From: an uncultured Clostridia bacterium
GTDB lineage: Bacteria > Bacillota > Clostridia > Christensenellales > UBA1242
Assembly (NCBI GenBank): GCA_934754445.1
Contig: CAKVHZ010000023.1
Coordinates: forward strand, 1 to 15,922
Length of the DNA: 15,922 nt
Direction: 5' to 3'
The notes under the pieces are model-generated. The model searched no databases, had not been told where the DNA came from, and saw only the letters and a program-made list of their open reading frames with translations. The translations under genes were made by a program, and so were the position numbers. Of the stretch, positions 6,701 through 12,091 are shown piece by piece; position 1 is the stretch's first letter; every line of letters starts with the position of its first letter.

Positions 6701-9543
6701 GACAATGTAGTTCACTAGTAAGTGTTAATTTAATGAATTTTAATTTTGAGAATGTGGAGAAGTTTAATTCTTTATTCAATGGTTGTAATAGTTTGACTGC
6801 TATTATAAGTAATGGTTTTATTACATCTAATAAATTAACACAAATAGCATATATGTTTAAAGATTGCTCAGCACTTACAAATGTTGATATTAGTGGTCTA
6901 AATTGTGATAATGTTTCAGTTTTAAGGGGCACTTTTATGAATTGTTCATCATTAACTGAAATTGATATTAGTAATAATAACTTTTCAAATGTCACAGATG
7001 TTTTAAATATGTTAAATGGTTGCACAAATTTAACAATGTTTAAAGCGCCTTATGGTAAACCTAGTTTAGCAATTACACTTCCTAGTGGAACATGGAAAAA
7101 CTTAAATAACATTAATACAACTGTTGGAACAACTGCTTATGCAGATGGTGGTGTTTATGTTAAATATAACTTAGAAGAAGCATCTTACTTAAACAAAAAT
7201 TGGTATAACATATTAAAAGCAAAAGAGACTTCTTTAACTAGAAGTTTAATTACAAGCATTAGTTTTAAAACTTCTAGCACATTTACAAGTTCTGTAGATG
7301 TATCAAGTAGTTTAGTTTATAATATTTGTGGTGAAAGTGATTATCAATACGATTGCTATCCAGTAACCTTATATTATTCAAAATCTGGTAGTAACTATAT
7401 CTTAGAATTTGTATCAAGCAAAACAATTTATATGCCAACTGATTCTAGTATGTTATTTGCAGATTTAACAAATTTAACTGAATTTGTTATAACTAGTGGA
7501 ACAGTTGAAATGGCAAGTATTGCTAACGCTAGTTATATGTTTAGTAGAACGGCAATAACTACTTTAGATTTAGCGGATTTAGACTTTAGCGGTTTAAGTA
7601 GTGCTGACGGAATGTTGAATATTTCTACTTTAACACAAATTTCAACTCCTAAAGCTTTAAGTTATAAAACAAATATTAACTTACCAAACAATCAATTCTA
7701 TAGCACAACTTTAGAAAATGGTAGTTATAAAGGACCATATAATACAATTAATCAACAAAATTTAAGCGACACTATTAAACTTGCTTACCAAATTTATTTT
7801 AGTGCAAATGGTGCAAACAATAAAAGTTGTATTCGTATTGTGTTCGCTGGAGAATCAATAACAATTCGCCCTATTAAATTAGAAAATGGTAGTTATGTAG
7901 AATATGACTATACAAGAACAGGTTATAGATTAAATGGTTATGTAAATGGTTCAAATGTTTACGATGTTGGAGATACAATTATTCCAAGCGAAAATATGAT
8001 TTTTGAAGCATCATGGTTAGTAAATAGTTATAATATTAATTATAATTTTAATGATGGAACGATGGGGGCAGGCTCACATCCAAGTAGTGCAAAATTTGAT
8101 ACATCTTTTGCAGTTCCTTCTCCTACAAAAACTGGTTATACATTTGTAGGTTGGACGGCTGATATTGATGAAAACAATATTTATGCTATGAGTAATGGCG
8201 AAATATGGAATGGTAAAACTTACTCAGATGGTAAAAACTTAAAGAATTTATCAACAACAAATGGTGGTGCTGTTACATTAACTGCTCACTTTGAAAAAAC
8301 TCAAGGAAGCGTTGTTGCTAGAATAGGTAATCAAGAATTCGCAAGTTTAAAACTAGCGGTTGATTATGCAAACACTCAAACTTCTGGCACATTTATAATA
8401 TATTTATTAAAATCTAACAAAGAGACTGCTGATATAACAGTAAAAGCAGGTGTTACGCTTAATCTCGTTCCACAAAGTACGAGTGAAGTCCAATTCGAAT
8501 TAGGCACTGGAAGCATTACTAATAATGGTAGTTTAACTCTTGGTTATGATGATAGTATGACATATACAGATGCTGACGGAAACGCTTTATCAAAAGCCGA
8601 TTTATCAGGACGCTTCACATTGAGTTCAACTGGAACAACAATTTATAATAAAAATGCTTTGTCTATTTATGATTGTAAAATTGTAAGTGGTGATGCCGAT
8701 GTAAAAAATGATGGAAAACTTTATATTAAAGGTTCGCCAATGTTTACAAAAGGTATATATGTAGTAGACTCTAACTTATATGTAACTGGCACATTATATA
8801 CAACTGTTCCAGTAGTCCTTAATGCTAAAGACTACTTTGAAAAGAAAGGTCAAGTAATTGCAAACTCTTTAAATGGTGCTAAAGCAAGTAGTTACGTTTA
8901 TAACATAAGTATTACAAACTTTAGTGAAGGTTATACTTCAAAGGTTGATACAACAAATAATAGCATTGTTATTGCTAAAATTTCAACTTTATCCTATGTA
9001 GTTGATGGAAATGTTGTTGATACTGAAAGTTATATAGAAGGCGAGCAACATGCATTAAAAACATATTCTAAACAAGGTTATGCTTTCTATGGTTGGTATA
9101 CTGAAGACCCAACTGGCAAAATGTCTACACTAACTGCTGTTTCAATTTTAGATAGTAGTGTTGTTGGTGATTATCAAGTTTATGGTAAAACTATTAAATA
9201 TGGTGAAAGGGGTGTAGAAGGATATAGTGATAGCACATTAACTATTAATGTAAACTATGATGAAAACTTAAATGCTTCTAATGTTTATGGTATTATAATT
9301 GTTGAATATTTTGACGAAGACCTTGGTGTAAATAAAGTTTATACTTATAGTTTAAGAAAAGGAACAATTACAATTAAAGGTTTAAGATATGCAACATATA
9401 AAATTACTGTAAAAACAACCTTAAAAGCATCTAGCGATGTTAAAGAATATAGTGTAAGAACAAGTAGTAATACTGAATCTAACGTTAATATTAACTTAAC
9501 AAAAGTAAATAAAGGTGGAATTACTTCATCTGAAACTATTTAA
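772..9543 (+). CDS. Giant secreted mosaic surface/adhesin-like protein, 2,923 aa
   Basis: The start is ATG 772, because GGAG at 762-765 is well spaced for it; the in-frame TTG at 760 overlaps that site and is unlikely. Residues 1-49 are a signal peptide: basic N-region, hydrophobic segment about 21-38, probable cleavage after VDA/A. Residues 50-414 are Tyr/Asn/Ser-rich and unrecognised. Next come InlB-type (Listeria-Bacteroides) repeats at about 415-708, a beta region, and further repeats at 819-979. A LamG/concanavalin-like domain spans about 980-1190. An InlB repeat split by a CBM-like insert spans 1190-1357. Beta-helix-like regions lie at about 1463-1768 and 2509-2738, DUF285/BspA leucine-rich regions at 1839-2132 and 2132-2340, and InlB-type repeats at 1769-1838, 2340-2508 and 2738-2812, before a final beta domain to 2923. 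There is no LPXTG, no C-terminal hydrophobic tail and no catalytic motif. Binding to glycans or host surfaces is inferred from the family, not shown. It is a monocistronic gene. Confidence 0.88.
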   Translation: MNNNLNNFKIKNPFGKFLRNIFLGVLLIIIGFGGAMLLPNKNANSVDAANYSDFLSPSIRGTYKGNNGGNNAYDACAYTTVAREYDENGNHYSSSASSDGKYYGVQASSNGKYYALVYYNNINARVTARATYDESLSDIRPEAWYINNYYHNIVDSTREYEDNEPYRNGYNFGQNGIGLSWNSSTVAVAYDPTDFDLIGFEIGTGDTFLKNGSKLYTDENGYYYDQFDRKYQYIGEPKGNYYSIKCLNDNTIYYIDSKPSYNYGSYFVYKSTTAPERLTINGLKISLVFNNSYKTGVLPTNNASTSYSYSSTDGYNYSRTQGFAKANVLRNGELIQAFSGEIAVKGYGGNIVTVMSGRSKKVMDPNSFLQLGSMTVTYSSSNEDAKYRSWNFYCANIHATASNYAAVLQSTNTKNINLYLNGGDSRNGSASSVTLRQYDYYPRLTAIPTKAGYKFKGYYTSRSGGTQMYTADGKPTMTWDGNTGISGSWYAQWELASYTINYNNNGGTGSIGSQTVKYNNAIQLKTNTFTRVGYTFGGWTVSGLNSSVAKYGISYSGCNTTINADTIIPDKYYVKNLTGVVDGSVTLFANWEPNTYTINFDSGGGEGSMNNVTTKFDKWEELPPNKFTKTGYSFVGWKVTSGLNTKTDDKGPKYKTMFYKPGGALLENKYSIDGSVIIPEKAFNNPVSIINLNTGFNGSVTLTAQWEVAKHNLNIDFSNNDNIHGDVTSLYLRVCDAGGTALTSSILVPNTLKYTTTYSTTPLTFKLFGFESDNLSETTNNYYINLKSGDVVVSSGIGQATSLWTPTSDLNLTAEIYRIYTISAEAGTGVQTVTAASGTSGFDSNRVKYGDSATFTATKKIGYDTFDGWYNGTTKVSENLSYTLTNIQADTTLTAKAKPNTYTVSYNANGGTGSMISSTFTYDTSSYLRSNSFIAPTGKVFSGWATSSTGEVVYSNGQSVKNLTATKGATVTLYAVWGEPSSVTDGLVMNLSKWSATSSKWYDITGNGYDMTMTNAKPSVMGGYLYKTTSYSGKSKALNLTEAVTLEADVTTGSVSTSTMHILGNEYSGGYALRSISQKFQFIIYIGGTIRTVTATSTWTANTHYHLVGTYDGSSVKLYVNGSLNNSLTVSGTITTPSNSTVMGVGARFYGSNVSSSPYYFTGSIHKAKVFNRPLTASEVTIEQNIADYSVSYNPNNGTNINLWNAKNFNIIGLYYSGNDLIMGSTLALNYRGRSGSTTLISSTTTSKDYSVQFTKESSYNDVLGFQLASNRFAYYSLDYLEGGTYTLSFTATFVSSVLHLSNIKLEQGSTKTDYSEPMQNVSFGDPYFWLYNNKTYTPKTGYVFNGWKKELITTSTGMNVADANTLSLNKTYLLTFNNDYNINTLSYWKNWLPATAIMRNIAAYATNVRVWIDVEQTNMIQFTMNALNKSLIDVDSTDITPSTVHNVAGNVKFSAYVTQDESIANYKVELGNHGYYFDNLQDAVTFCYGNDLTEIVILKNVSETKTVTINTGITLKAQDSSCGITFNGGGLTVATEKTLTIESGTYSQTSTSTSANLFNLTSSNDGSIVVNGGKFTSVQIMFAIAAGNVTIKNGEITNTNTSTSPLISVTNSGKFVINGGSYTSNSSQYMIINAQEINGGNFTNTGSGGCFSLTDCKITGGTFNTSGNYCGYTLNTITMSGNPYFEKPIQINQMLNSNAKVNVTGALRSNVKIFVIGFSTSYYKRAVVSFASGLNAKDYINNFTLTNDIEQYGLYVDKSANTLNASKYVKVTFNGGDLVPNSESKTVLYGDTYGTLPGASGKGGYKFSGWRMASGTVITETSIVPTYENHTLYANASKVYMMDYWSSKNSSVDKTKILSVEFVSSMPTTGTQIDISGNLDGSIYLGDGSVYAYYIANGDNYDVKIYSPYHLIYAPQYCSSMFTGFTGLTSITFNNLLNTSDVVDLSNMFNECSSLTEIDLSSFITNNVTNMTSMFRQCSSLVSVNLMNFNFENVEKFNSLFNGCNSLTAIISNGFITSNKLTQIAYMFKDCSALTNVDISGLNCDNVSVLRGTFMNCSSLTEIDISNNNFSNVTDVLNMLNGCTNLTMFKAPYGKPSLAITLPSGTWKNLNNINTTVGTTAYADGGVYVKYNLEEASYLNKNWYNILKAKETSLTRSLITSISFKTSSTFTSSVDVSSSLVYNICGESDYQYDCYPVTLYYSKSGSNYILEFVSSKTIYMPTDSSMLFADLTNLTEFVITSGTVEMASIANASYMFSRTAITTLDLADLDFSGLSSADGMLNISTLTQISTPKALSYKTNINLPNNQFYSTTLENGSYKGPYNTINQQNLSDTIKLAYQIYFSANGANNKSCIRIVFAGESITIRPIKLENGSYVEYDYTRTGYRLNGYVNGSNVYDVGDTIIPSENMIFEASWLVNSYNINYNFNDGTMGAGSHPSSAKFDTSFAVPSPTKTGYTFVGWTADIDENNIYAMSNGEIWNGKTYSDGKNLKNLSTTNGGAVTLTAHFEKTQGSVVARIGNQEFASLKLAVDYANTQTSGTFIIYLLKSNKETADITVKAGVTLNLVPQSTSEVQFELGTGSITNNGSLTLGYDDSMTYTDADGNALSKADLSGRFTLSSTGTTIYNKNALSIYDCKIVSGDADVKNDGKLYIKGSPMFTKGIYVVDSNLYVTGTLYTTVPVVLNAKDYFEKKGQVIANSLNGAKASSYVYNISITNFSEGYTSKVDTTNNSIVIAKISTLSYVVDGNVVDTESYIEGEQHALKTYSKQGYAFYGWYTEDPTGKMSTLTAVSILDSSVVGDYQVYGKTIKYGERGVEGYSDSTLTINVNYDENLNASNVYGIIIVEYFDEDLGVNKVYTYSLRKGTITIKGLRYATYKITVKTTLKASSDVKEYSVRTSSNTESNVNINLTKVNKGGITSSETI
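2016..3708 (+). repeat. InlB-type beta-repeat array (first block)
   Basis: Within the giant gene, successive units begin with Y-T-hydrophobic-beta strands plus NGG/SGG-type turns (YTINYNNNGGTGS, YTINFDSGGGEGS, YTVSYNANGGTGS). They continue through K-x-GY-x-F-x-GW and close with TLFANWE/TLTAQWE/TLYAVWG. These are the hallmarks of the InlB B-repeat/Flg_new fold. Units lie at about 2016-2250, 2257-2550, 2551-2895 and 3469-3708, with a divergent GYDTFDGWYN unit at 3226-3468. Further units lie at 6076-6285, 7790-8295 and 8984-9205. Confidence 0.82.
6286..7790 (+). repeat. Tandem DUF285/BspA-type leucine-rich regions
   Basis: The first region (6286-7165) has about seven units of roughly 25 residues. 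They are anchored by MF-x-x-C-SSL-T-x-x-DLS motifs (NMFNECSSLTEIDLSSF, SMFRQCSSLVSVNL, YMFKDCSALTNVDIS, TFMNCSSLTEIDIS). The second (7166-7790) repeats the same lead-in, a K/T-x-I-x-S-hydrophobic-x-F strand and a YMP/YAP...SMLF element, but keeps only two or three degenerate units. This looks like an ancient duplication of one domain. Confidence 0.78.
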
Positions 9544-9550
9544 TAAAAAT

Positions 9551-9589
9551 AAAAAAGGAGAGATACTTTTAAAGTAAAACTCCTTTTTT
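9551..9589. terminator. Bidirectional terminator between giant gene and nucleotidyltransferase
   Basis: AAAAAAGGAG (9551-9560) pairs perfectly with CTCCTTTTTT (9580-9589). The loop holds a second small hairpin (ACTTT/AAAGT). A- and T-rich flanks serve both strands. It lies eight bases past the giant gene's stop and downstream of the minus-strand gene ending at 9608. Confidence 0.88.
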
Positions 9590-9607
9590 ATTTTTTATGT
9601 TAAACTT

Positions 9608-10390
9608 TTATATAGTCAATTCATAATCTTTTGGATTAATTTTATAATCTTGTTTTTCATATTGATACAAACTAATTAAATTTTTCAACATACTTTCTCG
9701 GCTTTCTTTATCTTCAATACATTTGTTATATTTATTTACAAACTCTTGATTTGGAATAACATTTCCAGCATTTTTCCCAACATATTTATCATAATAATTT
9801 TTATCATTATAAACTCTATATGCTTTAACAAATGGAATATCTGCTTCATCATTATGTGCAGAATGAAGTGTTCTAATCATTTCTAGAATATTATAATATA
9901 CCATTTCAAATTCGTTCCCACATCTTTCATAAATGTTTTTTAAACTTGAAATTCTATTATCAATTTGAACGAGTTTTTGAAGATAATTTATTTTAGGTTT
10001 TTTATGATTTTTGTTGTAAAATTGGTTATCAGCATTTAAAATATTTTTTATAAAATCTGCTTTTCCATATAAAATTTGACAATTTTGATTTAGCGCTATA
10101 TGTGAAGGGCAATTTGAGTTTGTAAAACTAACGCCTTCGCTTAAAAATTTTTCAATAGGTTTAATAAAGTATTCTATTTTTGTTTCATCAACATATTTAA
10201 CTCCACGAATACTATTTTCAGCAACATTTAGTAAAATTAAAATGTCAATATCCGAATTTTTATCAAAATATCCAGTTGTTGCACTTCCGTATACAATAAC
10301 TCCTAACAAATTGTCTTTATCTAACAAACGAGGATAAATATATTTTTCTAAAAATTTATCAATTATTTTTCTTGCATTTTCGTCAAGCAT
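9608..10390 (-). CDS. Nucleotidyltransferase-domain protein (pol-beta/aminoglycoside-type fold), 260 aa
   Basis: Residues 34-51 hold the signature Y-GS-x(10)-D-I-D of the DNA polymerase beta nucleotidyltransferase superfamily (G35, S36, D47, D49). E73 in KIEYFI is a plausible third metal ligand. The remaining 180 or so residues look helical and resemble the C-terminal half of single-domain antibiotic-type nucleotidyltransferases. The family transfers nucleoside monophosphates from NTPs to small molecules or RNA/protein; the substrate here cannot be told. The chosen start is ATG at 10390: AGGAG lies eight bases upstream, whereas the longer reading frame starting at TTG 10411 would place that site inside the gene. 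The leader is very short, about 13 bases beginning at the Shine-Dalgarno. It is a single-gene unit. Resistance to an aminoglycoside is possible but unsupported. Confidence 0.8.
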   Translation of the reverse strand: MLDENARKIIDKFLEKYIYPRLLDKDNLLGVIVYGSATTGYFDKNSDIDILILLNVAENSIRGVKYVDETKIEYFIKPIEKFLSEGVSFTNSNCPSHIALNQNCQILYGKADFIKNILNADNQFYNKNHKKPKINYLQKLVQIDNRISSLKNIYERCGNEFEMVYYNILEMIRTLHSAHNDEADIPFVKAYRVYNDKNYYDKYVGKNAGNVIPNQEFVNKYNKCIEDKESRESMLKNLISLYQYEKQDYKINPKDYELTI

Positions 10391-10409
10391 TATTTTTTCT
10401 CCTATTATC

Positions 10410-10438
10410 AATATATCATAAAATTCATGTTAATTCAA
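10410..10438 (-). promoter_or_regulatory. Promoter of the nucleotidyltransferase gene
   Basis: On the minus strand, -35 TTGAAT (10438-10433), 17-base spacer, -10 TATATT (10415-10410). Expected start about 10403, just at the AGGAG ribosome binding site (10403-10399). Confidence 0.65.
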
Positions 10439-10490
10439 TAGTTTTAAAATAAAATTAATATTATAGTATAAGATTATTATGTTAATTTTA

Positions 10491-10521
10491 AACAAAAAAC
10501 ACAGCGTTTGCTGTGTTTTTT
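10491..10521 (-). terminator. Terminator of the Nudix gene
   Basis: AAAAAACACAGC (10494-10505) and GCTGTGTTTTTT (10510-10521) pair perfectly over 12 bp around a 4-base loop GTTT. The stem reaches the stop codon of the minus-strand Nudix gene. T tracts occur on both strands, so it could also work in the plus direction. Confidence 0.88.
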
Positions 10522-11027
10522 TATAGATTTTCCATAAAGTTTTCATCAAAGTTTTCTATTGTTTTAATATTATGATATAACATTTTCATATTTTCATCAA
10601 AGTTTACTTTGCCTATTGTTTTATTTCCCTTTAAAACTTGTGGTAACCATAATAAGTCATCAGCAAGCATTCTATCAAAAGGTATACTATCAATATCAAA
10701 CCATTTAGGTAATATTTCTTCGGTCTCTTTAATATTACCCAAATATTCGTAGCATTTATAAATAGACATAACCATATTTACATGTTCGCCTTTATACCAT
10801 AAATTAAAATAAATCATGCCAACTTGTTCAAAGTCTTTTGGTGTAACACCAATTTCTTCTTCGCATTCTCTAATCATGGCACAAGTTATTGTTTCACCAG
10901 GGTCTTGTTTTCCGCCAATTCCGTTTAAAGTCCCTTTAGCGAATCCCCGTTTCTTTTCACCTAATAAAATTTTGTTACCTTTAATAAATAATGTTAATGT
11001 AGTGTTTAATGTTCTTAATTCTTCCAT
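10521..11027 (-). CDS. MTH1-like Nudix hydrolase (8-oxo-dGTP diphosphatase type), 168 aa
   Basis: The Nudix box spans residues 39-61: G39-x5-E45-x7-R53-E54-C-E-E57-E58-I-G60-V, with all catalytic acidic residues present. The surrounding sequence follows the MTH1/NUDT1 branch: KKRGFAKGTLNGIGG before the box, and E-I-L-P-x-WF-x(4)-IPFDRM-x-x-DD-x-x-WLP-x-L after it. By family, it hydrolyses oxidised purine nucleoside triphosphates to monophosphates in the cytoplasm, protecting DNA from mutation. The pair D123-D124 corresponds to the base-recognising Asp pair of human MTH1, and N35 to its Asn33. The Trp just upstream of that Asp pair is replaced by L121, so base preference may differ. AAGGAG lies six bases before the ATG. 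A promoter and a long structured leader precede it. Confidence 0.88.
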   Translation of the reverse strand: MEELRTLNTTLTLFIKGNKILLGEKKRGFAKGTLNGIGGKQDPGETITCAMIRECEEEIGVTPKDFEQVGMIYFNLWYKGEHVNMVMSIYKCYEYLGNIKETEEILPKWFDIDSIPFDRMLADDLLWLPQVLKGNKTIGKVNFDENMKMLYHNIKTIENFDENFMENL

Positions 11028-11045
11028 GAAATTCTCCTTATAAAT

Positions 11046-11182
11046 AAAAAATGTTTAAGCTGTTAAAATTAACCTCCTTCGCAATAACAAAAATAACACA
11101 GCCAGATTATTGTTGTATTAATTTTGCCATTCTTAAGAAATTAATCTTCCCACTTAAACAAACGGAATGGACGAATATTTGT
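11046..11182 (-). ncRNA. Structured leader of the Nudix gene, candidate cis-regulatory RNA
   Basis: The transcript from the promoter at 11189-11217 has about 155 untranslated bases. On the minus strand, TGTTTAAG (11160-11153) pairs perfectly with CTTAAACA (11059-11052), followed at once by six T. An alternative helix, CCATTC (11170-11165) with GAATGG (11132-11127), crosses it, so the two are mutually exclusive or form a pseudoknot. AAAATTAA (11125-11118) also pairs with TTAATTTT (11072-11065), next to an orphan AAGGAGG (11079-11073) with no start codon at a usable distance. I match it to no known riboswitch class. Confidence 0.35.
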
Positions 11183-11188
11183 ATTATT

Positions 11189-11217
11189 AATATATCATAA
11201 AACACTAAAAAAGTCAA
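11189..11217 (-). promoter_or_regulatory. Promoter of the Nudix gene
   Basis: On the minus strand, -35 TTGACT (11217-11212), 17-base spacer, -10 TATATT (11194-11189). Expected start about 11182. It faces away from the ECF operon promoter. Confidence 0.7.
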
Positions 11218-11298
11218 TACCCAATTTAAAAATTTTGTGTAAAAATAAAAGTTTAAAATTATAATTTATTATCTTTTTTATTTTTGTTCTATTTTTCC

Positions 11299-11327
11299 TT
11301 GCAAAATATTATTAATAATTTTATAAT
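11299..11327 (+). promoter_or_regulatory. Promoter of the ECF transporter operon
   Basis: -35 TTGCAA (11299-11304), 17-base spacer, perfect -10 TATAAT (11322-11327). Expected start is about 11334, leaving a leader of roughly 107 bases before the first gene. Confidence 0.75.
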
Positions 11328-11333
11328 ATAAAA

Positions 11334-11440
11334 AATTTAAGGGGTAAGTGCCTATGCGAAAATATATTGTTTTAATTGAGCACAGATTAAAATTTGAAAT
11401 TTAATACTTTTTTATAAAATAAATATAAAGGAGTATTTTT
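11334..11440 (+). promoter_or_regulatory. Leader of the ECF operon with hairpin and possible pseudoknot
   Basis: TTTTAAT (11370-11376) and ATTAAAA (11386-11392) form a 7-bp hairpin whose 9-base loop holds GCAC (11380-11383). This could pair with GTGC at 11348-11351 near the expected 5' end. Folate-family S-component genes are sometimes under tetrahydrofolate riboswitches, but I do not see that consensus. The ribosome binding site AAGGAG lies seven bases before the ATG. The regulatory role is speculative. Confidence 0.3.
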
Positions 11441-12091
11441 ATGTCAAAAACTAAAAAAATCATACTAGCAGGATTACTTCTTGCTACAACTATAATTCTT
11501 AGTAGGTTTTTATCTATTAAAACACCTATTGTTGTTATCTCGTTTTCGTTTATTCCTATAATGCTTTCAGGTATGCTACTTGGCCCATGGTGGACAATGT
11601 TTATAGCAGGCCTATCAGATTTAATAGGGGCGTTATTGTTTCCGTTCGGAGCATATTTTGTAGGTTATACAATTTCTTCAACGCTCGCTGGTTTAACTTA
11701 TGGACTATTCTTACAAAGAAAATATAATAAAACAAATAAAAAACTTATATTTAATTTAATTATTAGTAGTTTAATTGTGTTAATTGTATGTAATGGACTT
11801 TTAAATAGTGTTTGGATATATATAACTACAAAAAAGGCAATAGCAGTAATTTTACCTACAAGACTTTTAAAACAAGTTATAATGTTGCCAATTCATGTAA
11901 TTGTTATGTTCTCATTAAATTTAGGCTTAGAAAAAATGGGGGCATATAAAAAATTATTTAATGATGAAATTGATGAAACTATAGAAGATGAAAAAGTTGA
12001 AACTACTGAAAAAGATGAAACAAATATAACAAATAATGAAACAACATTCGTAGTTAAGGAGATAAATGATGATAAAATTCCAAAATGTTAG
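11441..12091 (+). CDS. folT: Folate-family ECF transporter S component (FolT-like), 216 aa
   Basis: This is the membrane substrate-binding subunit of an energy-coupling factor vitamin importer. The N-terminal half matches the folate-family pattern closely: LSRFLSIKTP, then ISFSFIPIMLSGMLLGPWW, then D-LIGALLFPFGAYFVGYTISSTLAGLTYGLFL. About six hydrophobic segments lie between residues 5 and 168. The last 45 or so residues are an unusual acidic tail, rich in Glu, Asp, Thr and Asn and ending in Cys, beyond the normal domain. Its coding sequence contains the next gene's ribosome binding site and overlaps that gene's start by 23 bases. ATPase and T-component genes follow directly. Folate is the likely substrate, but this family is broader than FolT, so the substrate is inferred. 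Confidence 0.83.
   Translation: MSKTKKIILAGLLLATTIILSRFLSIKTPIVVISFSFIPIMLSGMLLGPWWTMFIAGLSDLIGALLFPFGAYFVGYTISSTLAGLTYGLFLQRKYNKTNKKLIFNLIISSLIVLIVCNGLLNSVWIYITTKKAIAVILPTRLLKQVIMLPIHVIVMFSLNLGLEKMGAYKKLFNDEIDETIEDEKVETTEKDETNITNNETTFVVKEINDDKIPKC

Noticed and set aside
6501..7025. 174-codon minus-strand reading frame within the DUF285 region
   Set aside because: It is an antisense shadow of the repeats: no promoter, no ribosome binding site, and the composition mirrors the leucine-rich units.
772..9543. Reassigned TGA codon (Mycoplasma-type code), suggested by absence of TGA stops
   Set aside because: No in-frame TGA occurs in the genes and Trp is encoded by TGG throughout; absence of TGA stops among about ten genes is weak evidence.
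9608..10390. Antibiotic resistance gene or MNT toxin-antitoxin pair
   Set aside because: Only the generic nucleotidyltransferase motif is visible. There is no HEPN partner gene beside it and no resistance-enzyme-specific signature I can identify.
11334..11440. Known tetrahydrofolate or preQ1 riboswitch upstream of the FolT-like gene
   Set aside because: The conserved core sequences of those classes, as I know them, are not visible; only a generic hairpin and a 4-bp complementarity are.
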